From: JADJOM01 sp046327715
GTDB taxonomy: Bacteria; Gemmatimonadota; Gemmatimonadetes; Gemmatimonadales; GWC2-71-9
Direction of reading: 5' to 3'
NCBI GenBank assembly: GCA_046327715.1
Contig: JAXLXY010000005.1
Location: 1 to 64,000, forward strand
DNA: 64,000 bases
Shown: positions 26,397-33,722 of the stretch, one piece after another
How the letters are laid out: each line of letters opens with the position of its first letter
How positions within the stretch are numbered: position 1 is the stretch's first letter
Position numbers and translations under genes: made by a program
The notes under the pieces: generated by a model
The model's input: only the letters and a program-made list of their open reading frames with translations
Told to the model about the DNA's origin: nothing
Database searches by the model: none

Positions 26397-26995
26397 CGGG
26401 GCGCCCGCCGCGGGCGCTTGAGGTCCCGCCAGAGGTCCGTGGTGCCCTCCAGCCCGAGAATCGGGAGGTAGTAGGGCAGCACGAACTTGTCGACGGCGGC
26501 GCCGCCGAGGAAGATCGCGTCCGCGTCGCCGGGAATGGCCATCGAGTCGCGCGTCCCATCCACCCGCTGGATGACCAGGGTCATGCCGGACACCTCGCCA
26601 GGGGTGAGGGAACGCGCGGGCGGGATGCAGCTGACGCGCATCACCGAGCCCCGCAGGTGGACGCAGGTCGCAAAGGGGGGCATCGACCCGGCGAGCGTCC
26701 GGTAGGGCCCGAAGATCCCGGCCTCCGTCCCCAGGTCCCGCCGCTTCCGCTCGGCCTCGCCCCGGTCGTGAAACGTCCCGATGTACGACAGGCCCTCGTC
26801 GTAGCTGGCGACCACGTAGACCTGGGAGCCGCTCCGATCGCCGTCCACCGCCTCGGCGATGCGGCGCAGCAGGACCGGCCCGGGGAGCCGATCGTCGTCC
26901 GCGGCCTGGGCGATGAGCCGGTCGGGGAGGGTGGCGCTGAGGGCGGCCAGTGCCAGCGCGGCACCGGCCACGGACAGATGCAGCTGCCGGGGCAT
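26393..26995 (-). CDS. Exported protein of unknown function
   Basis: 200 residues. A signal peptide (about 1-30, LSVAGAALALAALSATL) is followed by a compact domain with a QVYVVASYDEGLSYIGTF strand pair and a charged HDRGEAERKRRDLG helix reminiscent of SPOR-like beta-alpha units, though not enough for a call. Two cysteines (ATCVHLRG and RVSCIPPA) could form a disulfide. The C-terminus is basic (LKRPRRAPR). It is tail-to-tail with the kinase, overlapping by 4 bp, and 29 bp downstream of the VTT-domain gene on the same strand, so probably cotranscribed with it. Confidence 0.62.
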   Translation of the reverse strand: MPRQLHLSVAGAALALAALSATLPDRLIAQAADDDRLPGPVLLRRIAEAVDGDRSGSQVYVVASYDEGLSYIGTFHDRGEAERKRRDLGTEAGIFGPYRTLAGSMPPFATCVHLRGSVMRVSCIPPARSLTPGEVSGMTLVIQRVDGTRDSMAIPGDADAIFLGGAAVDKFVLPYYLPILGLEGTTDLWRDLKRPRRAPR

Positions 26996-27024
26996 AGGCT
27001 CTCTCGGGGTGAGTGGGTTGGCGC

Positions 27025-27774
27025 CTAACTTACCATGGCCCCCGGGGACCGCAAGACAGGCGGGGCGCCCGGCGATCCCGGGCCATCCCGACGCAGCCGC
27101 CGGTGCAGCAGCCAGTAGGTCAGGGTGCTCGCGGCCACGGCCACCGCCCCGATGCCCGCCACCAGACCCACCTGCCGCTCCATCACGCCGGCCCCGAGGT
27201 ACACCGTCACCAGGGCCCAGGGGAGCTCGGCGATGGCCAGCGACAGGAGGTACCGGGGGAAGGAGTAGTGCACCATCCCGAGCAGGTATCCGGGAATCTC
27301 CGAGGGCAGGGCCAGCTGGAACAGCAGCACCAGGCCGAAGGGCGCCCGATGGGAAACGAACTCCTCGTAGCGGGCGAGCTGCGTCGGGGAAACGAGCCGG
27401 TGGATCACCGGCCGGCCCAGCGTCCGGCCGATGGTGTAGGCCACCACGCCCCCCAGCAGCCAGCCGCTCCACAGCAGCAGGCCTGCCAGCGGCGCGCCGA
27501 AGGTGGCCGCCAGGAACGGCGCGATGGCCGCGGTGGATACGAAGGCCAGCATGGCGCTCGCCGCCGCGAACAGCACCACCAGCACCATGGCCGGCAGCGG
27601 GTGGGCGGCGGCCATCCCCTGGATGGTCACGGCCAGGCGCAGCATCGGCCCCCGCGCCTGCTCGGCAAAGAGCACCAGCGCCAGGAGGCCGGCGAGCACC
27701 GCGACGAGCAGCACCCGCCGTGAGCGGAGCGGGTGGTGTCCTCGCTGGCCGGTGGGGAGGAGGGAGGAAGGCAT
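27025..27774 (-). CDS. VTT (SNARE-associated/DedA-TVP38) family membrane protein
   Basis: 249 residues with about five or six membrane segments. The central region shows the VTT-domain layout: a re-entrant-like AAIAPFLAATFGAPLAGLLL, the G-rich GWLLGGVVAYTIGRTLGR motif, then FGLVLLFQLALPSEIPGYLLG, which corresponds to the conserved R/Q-x-x-P-PxxPxxxxN-type second half. Family members act as lipid scramblases or undecaprenyl-phosphate flippases; which applies here is unknown. ATG 27774 is chosen; an upstream in-frame start at 27819 would run into the divergent promoter. It is divergent from the flavodoxin gene. Confidence 0.78.
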   Translation of the reverse strand: MPSSLLPTGQRGHHPLRSRRVLLVAVLAGLLALVLFAEQARGPMLRLAVTIQGMAAAHPLPAMVLVVLFAAASAMLAFVSTAAIAPFLAATFGAPLAGLLLWSGWLLGGVVAYTIGRTLGRPVIHRLVSPTQLARYEEFVSHRAPFGLVLLFQLALPSEIPGYLLGMVHYSFPRYLLSLAIAELPWALVTVYLGAGVMERQVGLVAGIGAVAVAASTLTYWLLHRRLRRDGPGSPGAPPVLRSPGAMVS

Positions 27775-27780
27775 CGGTTG

Positions 27781-27856
27781 AGGGGAATCTACTCTCCCCT
27801 TGTTCCCGCCTTCATGCACCGGAGGCTACGATGCGATCGGGGGAATTCCGTCCCCC
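27781..27856. promoter_or_regulatory. Two GGGGA...TCCCC inverted repeats in divergent promoter region
   Basis: AGGGGA (27781-27786) with TCCCCT (27795-27800), and GGGGGA (27839-27844) with TCCCCC (27851-27856). The half-sites are the same with spacers of 8 and 6 bp. The region separates the divergent VTT and flavodoxin genes. A possible -10 (TAGATT, minus strand, 27786-27791) overlaps the first repeat. Confidence 0.3.
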
Positions 27857-27873
27857 GGGCCAGGAGGCGCTCC

Positions 27874-28440
27874 ATGTCCCGCATCCTCATCGTTTACGGC
27901 TCCACCTACGGCCAGACCGGCCGCATCGTCGAGCGACTTTCGAGTGACCTGACCGTGGCCGGGCACCGGGTCACGGCCTGGAAGGGCGACCAGCTCCCGG
28001 CGCGGCCGGTGCTCTCCGGGTACGACGGCTACGTGATCGCCGGGTCGGTGCTGTACGGCAAGTACCAGCCCTACCTGGTGGAGTTCGCCCGGTCCAACGC
28101 CGAGCGACTCGCGTCGATGCCCGGCGTCTTCGTCTCGGTGTGCGGCGCCCTGATCGGCGACTGGGCCGAGGGGCCGAAGGAGGCACGGAAGTACGAGGCG
28201 TCGTTCCAGCAGCTGACCGGCTGGACGCCGAGCCTGGTGCGCTCCCTGCCGGGCGCGCTCAACTACACCCGGTACGGGCTGCTCACCCGGTTCATCATGA
28301 AGATGATCAGCCGCAGGACGGGGCGGCCCACCGACACCAGCCGTGACTGGGACGGCACCGACTGGGCCGCGGTGGATCGCCTGGCGGTGGAGATCGGCGA
28401 ACTGGTGCGGCCGCCGGTGGTGGTGCACACGGTGGAATAG
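27874..28440 (+). CDS. Flavodoxin-fold protein (HemG-like)
   Basis: 188 residues, cytoplasmic. The N-terminus (ILIVYGSTYGQTGRIVERL) is the FMN phosphate-binding loop of long-chain flavodoxins. The middle has YDGYVIAGSVLYGKYQPYL, close to the HemG protoporphyrinogen-oxidase type, where a conserved V-G-S-I-xYG-like motif occurs. A helix and aromatic segment (RFIMKMISRRTGRPTDTSRD) near the C-terminus also resembles HemG-like proteins. HemG-type activity is possible, but no heme genes adjoin, so a general menaquinone-linked flavodoxin is an alternative. CAGGAGG (27861-27867) precedes ATG 27874 by 6 nt. Confidence 0.82.
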   Translation: MSRILIVYGSTYGQTGRIVERLSSDLTVAGHRVTAWKGDQLPARPVLSGYDGYVIAGSVLYGKYQPYLVEFARSNAERLASMPGVFVSVCGALIGDWAEGPKEARKYEASFQQLTGWTPSLVRSLPGALNYTRYGLLTRFIMKMISRRTGRPTDTSRDWDGTDWAAVDRLAVEIGELVRPPVVVHTVE

Positions 28441-28446
28441 AATGTC

Positions 28447-28523
28447 GGCGATTGGGCGATTGGGCGATTGGGCGATTGGGGGAGTGGCAACCTACCGCCT
28501 TACCGCCCAACCGCCTCACCGCC
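28447..28523. repeat. Period-8 array pair forming an imperfect inverted repeat
   Basis: Four perfect GGCGATTG units (28447-28478), a 13-bp spacer, then four NNACCGCC units (28492-28523). The two arrays are nearly complementary in opposite orientation, so a long imperfect hairpin can form. The second array includes the stop codon of the leftward quinoprotein gene. It lies between convergent genes and is possibly a bidirectional transcript end. Confidence 0.6.
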
Positions 28524-30225
28524 CGAGCGCGAACGCCATCACCGCGTCGCCCTGGGTGAAGCCGAAGAGCGCGTTGCCGCCCGCGGCGACCGCCACGAAC
28601 TGCCGGCCGCCCACGGCGTAGCTGACGGGCGGCGCGTTGACTCCGGCCTCCGCCTGGTACGACCAGAGCTCCTGTCCGCTCGAGGCGTCGAATGCCGCGA
28701 AGCGGCCCCTGCCCGCTCCCGAGAAGACCAATCCCCCCGCCGTCACCAGCACCCCGCCCACCAGCGGCTCCGGCGTGCGCACCTGCCAGGCCAGGCGGCC
28801 GCCATTGGCCAGGTCGAGCGCGCTGAGGGTGCCCCACGCCTCGCCGGTGTTCTGGGTGCTCGCATACTCGAGCACGGTGCCATCGGGCCGGGTCACGCGG
28901 TGGGCGATGTAGCGCGTGGGCAGGTGCAGCGCCCCCACGTAGAAGAGCTGCAGGGCGGGGTCGTAGGCCGAGGGTGACCAGTTGGCCCCGCCGGCGATGC
29001 CGGGGGCCACCACCACGCCCTCGCCCGGCTGCGGCGGGGTGAAGAGGTTCCGCTGGGGGACGAAGGCATCGGAGCGGAAGAGCAGGGACCCGTCCCGGCG
29101 ATCGTGCACGAAGACCCAGCCCAGCTTGCTCGCCTGGGCCACCGCGGGGACGCGGCGGCCGCCGTGGGTCACCTCCAGGAGAACGGGCGCGCTGGCGACG
29201 TCGTAGCCCCAGCGGTCGTGCGGCACCTGCTGGTACGCCCACACCAGCGTGCCGGTGCGCTCGTCGAGTGCCACCAAGGAGGAGGTATGCCGGTTGTCGC
29301 CGGGCCGGGAGGCGTCCGCCATCTGCGGTGACGGGTTGCCGGTCCCGAAGATGAGCAGGTGGCGCTGGCGGTCGATCACGGGGGTCGCGTAGATGGAGCC
29401 GCCGCCGTACCGCCAGGCGTCGGGATGCCCGGGGGCCGCGGCGCGCTCCGCGGCGAGGTCGCGGTGCAGCGGCATGCCGGCCGCGTTCCCGGTGTACGGT
29501 CCCTCCCAGCCCGCCGCGGTGACGTCGAAGTGCCAGAGGGGGGCGCCGGTCTTCGCGTCGAAGGCGGCCATAAGTCCTGGCCGGCCATACTGGCCGGACA
29601 CCCCCACCACCGCGAGCCCCTGGTCCGGGTGCAGCCCGTACCCGACGCCGGCAATCCCGACGAACACGCGGCCGTCGTGCACCAGCGGCGCGGCGCTGAT
29701 GCCCACGCCGGTGGAGCCGGTGGCGCCGACCTGGCCCAGCGGGTCGTCGGCGCGCAGCTGGCTCGAGGCCTCGGTGCGGCCCGCATACTCCGCGACGGTC
29801 ACGTCCCAGCGGACCGCGCCGGTCGCGGCATCGAGCGCCACGAGCCGCCCATCCACGGTGCCGACGTAGACCATGCCGTCCGCCACCGCGACGCCGCGAT
29901 TGGCCGGCCCGCAGCAGAGCCGCTCACTGCGGGACTGGTGCCGGTAGCGCCACAGCTCGCGGCCGGTCGCCGCCTCGAGCGCCGCGACGCCGCTGAAGGG
30001 CAGCGCGACGTACATCACGCCGCCGACCACGATCGGCGTGGCCTGGAAGGTGGCGGTCACGCCGCTGTGCCAGGTCCAGGCGGGCGCCAGGCGGCCGACC
30101 GTCGCCGGGGTGAGGGCCTTCAGGGGCGAATAGCGCTGCCCGCCCAGGTCGCGGCCGTGCAGGGGCCAGTCCTGGGCCGGCAGGGCCGCGGGGAGGAGCA
30201 GGGCGAGCAGGACGGCGTGGCGCAT
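28516..30225 (-). CDS. PQQ-dependent alcohol/glucose dehydrogenase-like quinoprotein
   Basis: 569 residues. A signal peptide (about 1-17) precedes an eight-bladed propeller with tryptophan-docking repeats. The start DWPLHGRDLGGQRYSPL and ALTPATVGRLAPAW is the classic quinoprotein opening. ERLCCGPANRG holds two adjacent cysteines, as in the vicinal disulfide over PQQ in alcohol dehydrogenases. WGYDVASAPVL preceded by PHDR matches the family's active-site aspartate region, although the usual second Asp is Gly here. It should oxidise an alcohol, aldose or related substrate in the periplasm and pass electrons to a cytochrome or quinone. No PQQ-biosynthesis gene or cytochrome domain is in the window. 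It is divergent from the sigma factor at 30328. Confidence 0.87.
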   Translation of the reverse strand: MRHAVLLALLLPAALPAQDWPLHGRDLGGQRYSPLKALTPATVGRLAPAWTWHSGVTATFQATPIVVGGVMYVALPFSGVAALEAATGRELWRYRHQSRSERLCCGPANRGVAVADGMVYVGTVDGRLVALDAATGAVRWDVTVAEYAGRTEASSQLRADDPLGQVGATGSTGVGISAAPLVHDGRVFVGIAGVGYGLHPDQGLAVVGVSGQYGRPGLMAAFDAKTGAPLWHFDVTAAGWEGPYTGNAAGMPLHRDLAAERAAAPGHPDAWRYGGGSIYATPVIDRQRHLLIFGTGNPSPQMADASRPGDNRHTSSLVALDERTGTLVWAYQQVPHDRWGYDVASAPVLLEVTHGGRRVPAVAQASKLGWVFVHDRRDGSLLFRSDAFVPQRNLFTPPQPGEGVVVAPGIAGGANWSPSAYDPALQLFYVGALHLPTRYIAHRVTRPDGTVLEYASTQNTGEAWGTLSALDLANGGRLAWQVRTPEPLVGGVLVTAGGLVFSGAGRGRFAAFDASSGQELWSYQAEAGVNAPPVSYAVGGRQFVAVAAGGNALFGFTQGDAVMAFALGR

Positions 30226-30253
30226 GCGTCTCTCGGGTGAGGGCCGGTAGGGG

Positions 30254-30282
30254 AGAATACTCGCGCCGGCCGGCCGCGTCAG
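30254..30282 (-). promoter_or_regulatory. Candidate sigma-70-like promoter of the quinoprotein gene
   Basis: On the minus strand: -35 CTGACG (30277-30282), 17-bp spacer, -10 TATTCT (30254-30259). The start codon at 30225 would give a leader of roughly 20 nt. Confidence 0.45.
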
Positions 30283-30327
30283 CGGGCGCGGCTTGAAGGG
30301 TTCCCGATTCCACCCCATCTTGGCGCC

Positions 30328-30864
30328 ATGACCGACACCGTCACCGCGGCCGACCTGATCGCCCGGCACTATGACGAGCTCCGGCGCCTGGCGCACGGGC
30401 TGCTCCGGCGGGAGCGGGTCGGGCATACGCTCGACACGGGCGGGCTCGTCAACGAGGCGTGGCTCCGGCTCGCCGCCCAGGCGGGCCTGGCCGAACCGGA
30501 GCGGGCCCGGTTCTTCGCGATCGCGGTGACCACGATGCGGCGCATCCTCGTGGATCATGCCCGGGGCCGCCTGCGCCAGAAGCGCGGGGGGGGCGCCCAG
30601 GTGGTGCCGCTCGACGACGCCGACCAGTTGCTCACCACCGAGGAGGCCGATCACCTGGTGGTCCTCGATGAGGCGCTGGAACGCCTGGAGCAGGTGAGCC
30701 CGCGCTCGGCCGAGGTGGTGCGCTACCGGTTCTTCGGCGGCCTCTCCCTGGAGGAAACCGCCGCCCTGCTCGGGATCTCGGGGAAGACGGTGCAGCGCGA
30801 CTGGCTCGCCGCGCGGGCCTGGCTCCGCAAGGAAGTGGCGCAGGCCCTCGACCTGCCCGACTGA
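30328..30864 (+). CDS. ECF-type RNA polymerase sigma factor, kinase-linked
   Basis: 178 residues. Region 2 runs ARHYDELRRLAHGLLRRERV to MRRILVDHARGRLRQKRGGG; region 4 has VVRYRFFGGLSLEETAALLG and SGKTVQRDWLAARAWL. In region 2.2 the usual acidic DAED is replaced by DTGG (residues 36-39) before LVNEAW, keeping one acidic residue and one threonine. The kinase gene begins 50 bp downstream on the same strand. There is no Shine-Dalgarno sequence; a poor -10-like CATCTT lies 6 nt before ATG 30328, so a leaderless transcript is possible but weakly supported. Confidence 0.9.
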   Translation: MTDTVTAADLIARHYDELRRLAHGLLRRERVGHTLDTGGLVNEAWLRLAAQAGLAEPERARFFAIAVTTMRRILVDHARGRLRQKRGGGAQVVPLDDADQLLTTEEADHLVVLDEALERLEQVSPRSAEVVRYRFFGGLSLEETAALLGISGKTVQRDWLAARAWLRKEVAQALDLPD

Positions 30865-30914
30865 CGCGCCCGCCGGTGTCCACCCGGCGCGGCGGATCTC
30901 GCCATGTGGTGAGG

Positions 30915-33635
30915 ATGCCCGACACCGACCCGACTTCCCAGCAGCGCTGGACCCGCATCGCGGAGCTGTTCGCCGGCGCGCTCGAGCGGCCGGTGGACAC
31001 CCGCGAGGCCTTCGTGCGCGCGGGCGCCCCGGAGGATGCCGCCGTGCAGCGGGAGGTGCTCGCGATGCTCGCCGCGCACGACTCCGGGGCCCCGCTGCTG
31101 CTCGAGGAGGAGCGTCGCCTCCGCCCCTCGGACCCGGGGATGCGCCTGGCGGACCTGCCCCCCGGCACCCGGATCGGGCCATGGCGGGTCGAGGGGCTGG
31201 CCGGCCAGGGCGGAATGGGCGAGGTGTACCGCGCGGAGCGGGTGGATGGTGCCTATCGCCAGACCGTGGCGATCAAGGTGCTCCGGCCCGGGTATCAGAC
31301 GGCCGAGACCGTCCGTCGCTTCCGGGTGGAGCGGCAGGCGCTGGCGCGGCTGGTCCATCCCGGCATCGCGGCGATCATCGATGGCGGCACGCTGAACGAT
31401 GGGCGCCCCTACCTCGTGCTGCAGTACGTGGACGGCCTGCCGATCACCCGCTACTGCACCGAGCGGGGGCTCGACCTGGCGGCGCGGCTGCGGCTCTTCG
31501 TCCGCGTGGCGCGGGTGGTGGAGTATGCCCACGGGCAGCTGGTGATCCACCGCGACCTCAAGCCCTCCAACATCTTCGTGGCGGCGGATGGCGCGCCGCG
31601 ACTGCTGGATTTCGGCATCGCACGGATGCTCGATCCCGAGCTCGACGCCTCCCTGGTCCGGCCCACCCGTCCCGAGAGCCGGCTGCTCACGCCGGAGCAC
31701 GCCGCCCCGGAGCAGCTGCGGGGCGACCTGTGCGACACCCGGACGGACGTCTACGGGCTCGGCGTCCTGCTCTTCCAGCTGCTCACCGATCGCACGCCGT
31801 TCCCGGCCGCCCGGCGCCCGGCGCTCGAGCTGGAGCGCGCCATCCTCGACGAGCCCGCGCCCCTGGCGAGCATGGTCGTGGACGGCGCCGAGCGGCGCCA
31901 GGCGTTGCGGGGGGATCTCGACGTCATCACCCAGGCCGCGCTCAGGAAGGAGCCCGAGCGCCGCTATCCCTCCGTGGCGGCGCTGGCCGAGGATGTCGAA
32001 CGCTACCTCGCCGGCCTGCCGGTGCGGGCCCAACCCGACCGGCTGGGCTACCGGGCACGGAAGTTCATCGGCCGCAACCGGCTCCTGGTGGGCGGGGGCG
32101 CGGGGATGGCCGTCCTGCTGCTCGGCTTTGCACTGACCGCGACGATCCAGGCCCGGCGGCTGCGGGTGGAACGCGACGCCGCCGAACGGGAACGGGCGGT
32201 GAGCGCCGACGTGGTGCAGATCCTGACCGGGCTCTTCGAGCGCGCCAATCCCCGCAAGGTCGCGGGCGGGGACACGGTGCGCGTGTCGGTCCTCCTCGAC
32301 GAGGCCGAGCAGCGGGTGGAACGCATGGTCGACGACACCGCCCGCCAGGCGGCGCTGCTGCGGGCGGTGGGCCAGATGCACCTCGCCCGGGGCCAGTACG
32401 AGCGCGCGGCGCGGCTGCTGCGCCGGTCGGCCGAGCTCCAGTGGGCGGTGCGGGGCCCGGAGGACCTCGAGGCGGCGCGCACCTATCACGAGCTCTGCAC
32501 CGTGGTCCACGCCTATCGCGGCGCGGTGGCCTCGCGGCCGATGTTCGACTCGTCGCTGGCGCGCTTCCGTCGGCTGCAGGGACCGGACGGGCCGGATGTG
32601 GAAGTGGCCCTCTCCGACCTGGCGACGGCCACCGCGGCGCCGGGGCCGCGGCGCGCCCTGCTCGATGAACTGGTGGCGATCCAGGCCCGGCAGCCCGGGG
32701 TGGACTCGATGGCGATCGCCGGTCGACTCCATACCCAGGCGGTGGACCTGCTGGGGCAGGGGCGCGCCCGGGAAGCGGCCACCCTCTTTCAGGCGACCCT
32801 CGACATCCTGGCGGCCCGCCTGCCCCCCGAGAACGGCGACCGGCAGGCCGTGACAAACAACCTCGCCATGGCGCTGGGCCGGGCCGGCGACGTGGCGGAG
32901 GCGGAACGCCTGCAGCGTGAGGCCCTGGCGCGGGTGCTGGCCGGGCACCAGGCCCCCGACGCGCGGGCCGGTGCGCAGGAACGCCTGGCCCTGACCCTCG
33001 CCCGGGTGGGACAGCTGGCCGAGGCGGAGCAGCTGGAGCGCGAGGCGATCGCCGGGCTGCGGGAAGGGCTCGCCCCGGGCCATCCGCTGATCGGCAGCGC
33101 GCTCCGCAACCTGGCGCTCATCCTGACCGGGCGGGGGCGCCCTCGAGAGGGACTGGCCTACCTCGATTCGGCGATCGCGCTGGCGGGACGGGCCGAGGGC
33201 GGCCCCGATACCCTGGAAATCGCGTACCTCACCGGACAGCGGTCACAAATCCTTCTCCGCCTTGGCCGCGACGCGGAGGCGGCTGCCGCCGCGCATTACG
33301 GCGACAGCGTCTTCCAGGTCCGCGCGGCGTCGTCCGTGCGGCGGCGGACCGATGCCCACCGCTGGGTCGCGATGGTGAGCTTCGCCCAGGGCGCGTACGA
33401 CACCACGATCGCGCGCGCCACCGCCATGCTCGAGGCCCAGCCGCCGAATGGCGGGGCGCTGGGGCCGGAGGTCTCCCAGATCCAGTGTGTGCTGGGCGCC
33501 GCCCTCGCGGCACGAGGGCGGCGGGAGGAGGCCCGGGTGGCCCTGGGGCAGGGGTGTCCGGCGCACGATGCCTGGGGGCTGGCCAATCCCCTCGTGACCG
33601 CCTGGGGCCGGGAGGCGCTCGCGCGGGTCCGCTGA
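30915..33635 (+). CDS. Transmembrane Ser/Thr kinase with TPR sensor half
   Basis: 906 residues from ATG 30915. A roughly 85-residue helical leader (WTRIAELFAGALERP, EVLAMLAAHD) matches the leader of the kinase at 45203. The kinase core has LAGQGGMGEVYRAE, VAIKVLRP, VIHRDLKPSNIFV, LLDFGIARM and HAAPEQL. One membrane helix (about 390-410, MAVLLLGFALTATIQA) is followed by a coiled charged segment and about ten TPR-like helices (TPR_10/12 style, for example AVTNNLAMALGRAGDVAEAERL). Unlike the kinases at 23670 and 51695 it has no TolB-like domain. It is cotranscribed with the sigma factor upstream and followed after 87 bp by the large lipoprotein. Confidence 0.9.
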   Translation: MPDTDPTSQQRWTRIAELFAGALERPVDTREAFVRAGAPEDAAVQREVLAMLAAHDSGAPLLLEEERRLRPSDPGMRLADLPPGTRIGPWRVEGLAGQGGMGEVYRAERVDGAYRQTVAIKVLRPGYQTAETVRRFRVERQALARLVHPGIAAIIDGGTLNDGRPYLVLQYVDGLPITRYCTERGLDLAARLRLFVRVARVVEYAHGQLVIHRDLKPSNIFVAADGAPRLLDFGIARMLDPELDASLVRPTRPESRLLTPEHAAPEQLRGDLCDTRTDVYGLGVLLFQLLTDRTPFPAARRPALELERAILDEPAPLASMVVDGAERRQALRGDLDVITQAALRKEPERRYPSVAALAEDVERYLAGLPVRAQPDRLGYRARKFIGRNRLLVGGGAGMAVLLLGFALTATIQARRLRVERDAAERERAVSADVVQILTGLFERANPRKVAGGDTVRVSVLLDEAEQRVERMVDDTARQAALLRAVGQMHLARGQYERAARLLRRSAELQWAVRGPEDLEAARTYHELCTVVHAYRGAVASRPMFDSSLARFRRLQGPDGPDVEVALSDLATATAAPGPRRALLDELVAIQARQPGVDSMAIAGRLHTQAVDLLGQGRAREAATLFQATLDILAARLPPENGDRQAVTNNLAMALGRAGDVAEAERLQREALARVLAGHQAPDARAGAQERLALTLARVGQLAEAEQLEREAIAGLREGLAPGHPLIGSALRNLALILTGRGRPREGLAYLDSAIALAGRAEGGPDTLEIAYLTGQRSQILLRLGRDAEAAAAAHYGDSVFQVRAASSVRRRTDAHRWVAMVSFAQGAYDTTIARATAMLEAQPPNGGALGPEVSQIQCVLGAALAARGRREEARVALGQGCPAHDAWGLANPLVTAWGREALARVR

Positions 33636-33722
33636 GTCCGGTCGGGGCCGCCGTGTCCATCCCGCGCCCGCCGCGTCGCCATTCGGATCGGCGTATCACC
33701 TCCCCCGATTCCGGAGCGACGC

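Noticed and set aside
28447..28523. CRISPR array
   Set aside because: Units are 8 bp with no spacers, far below CRISPR repeat length, and no cas gene is present.
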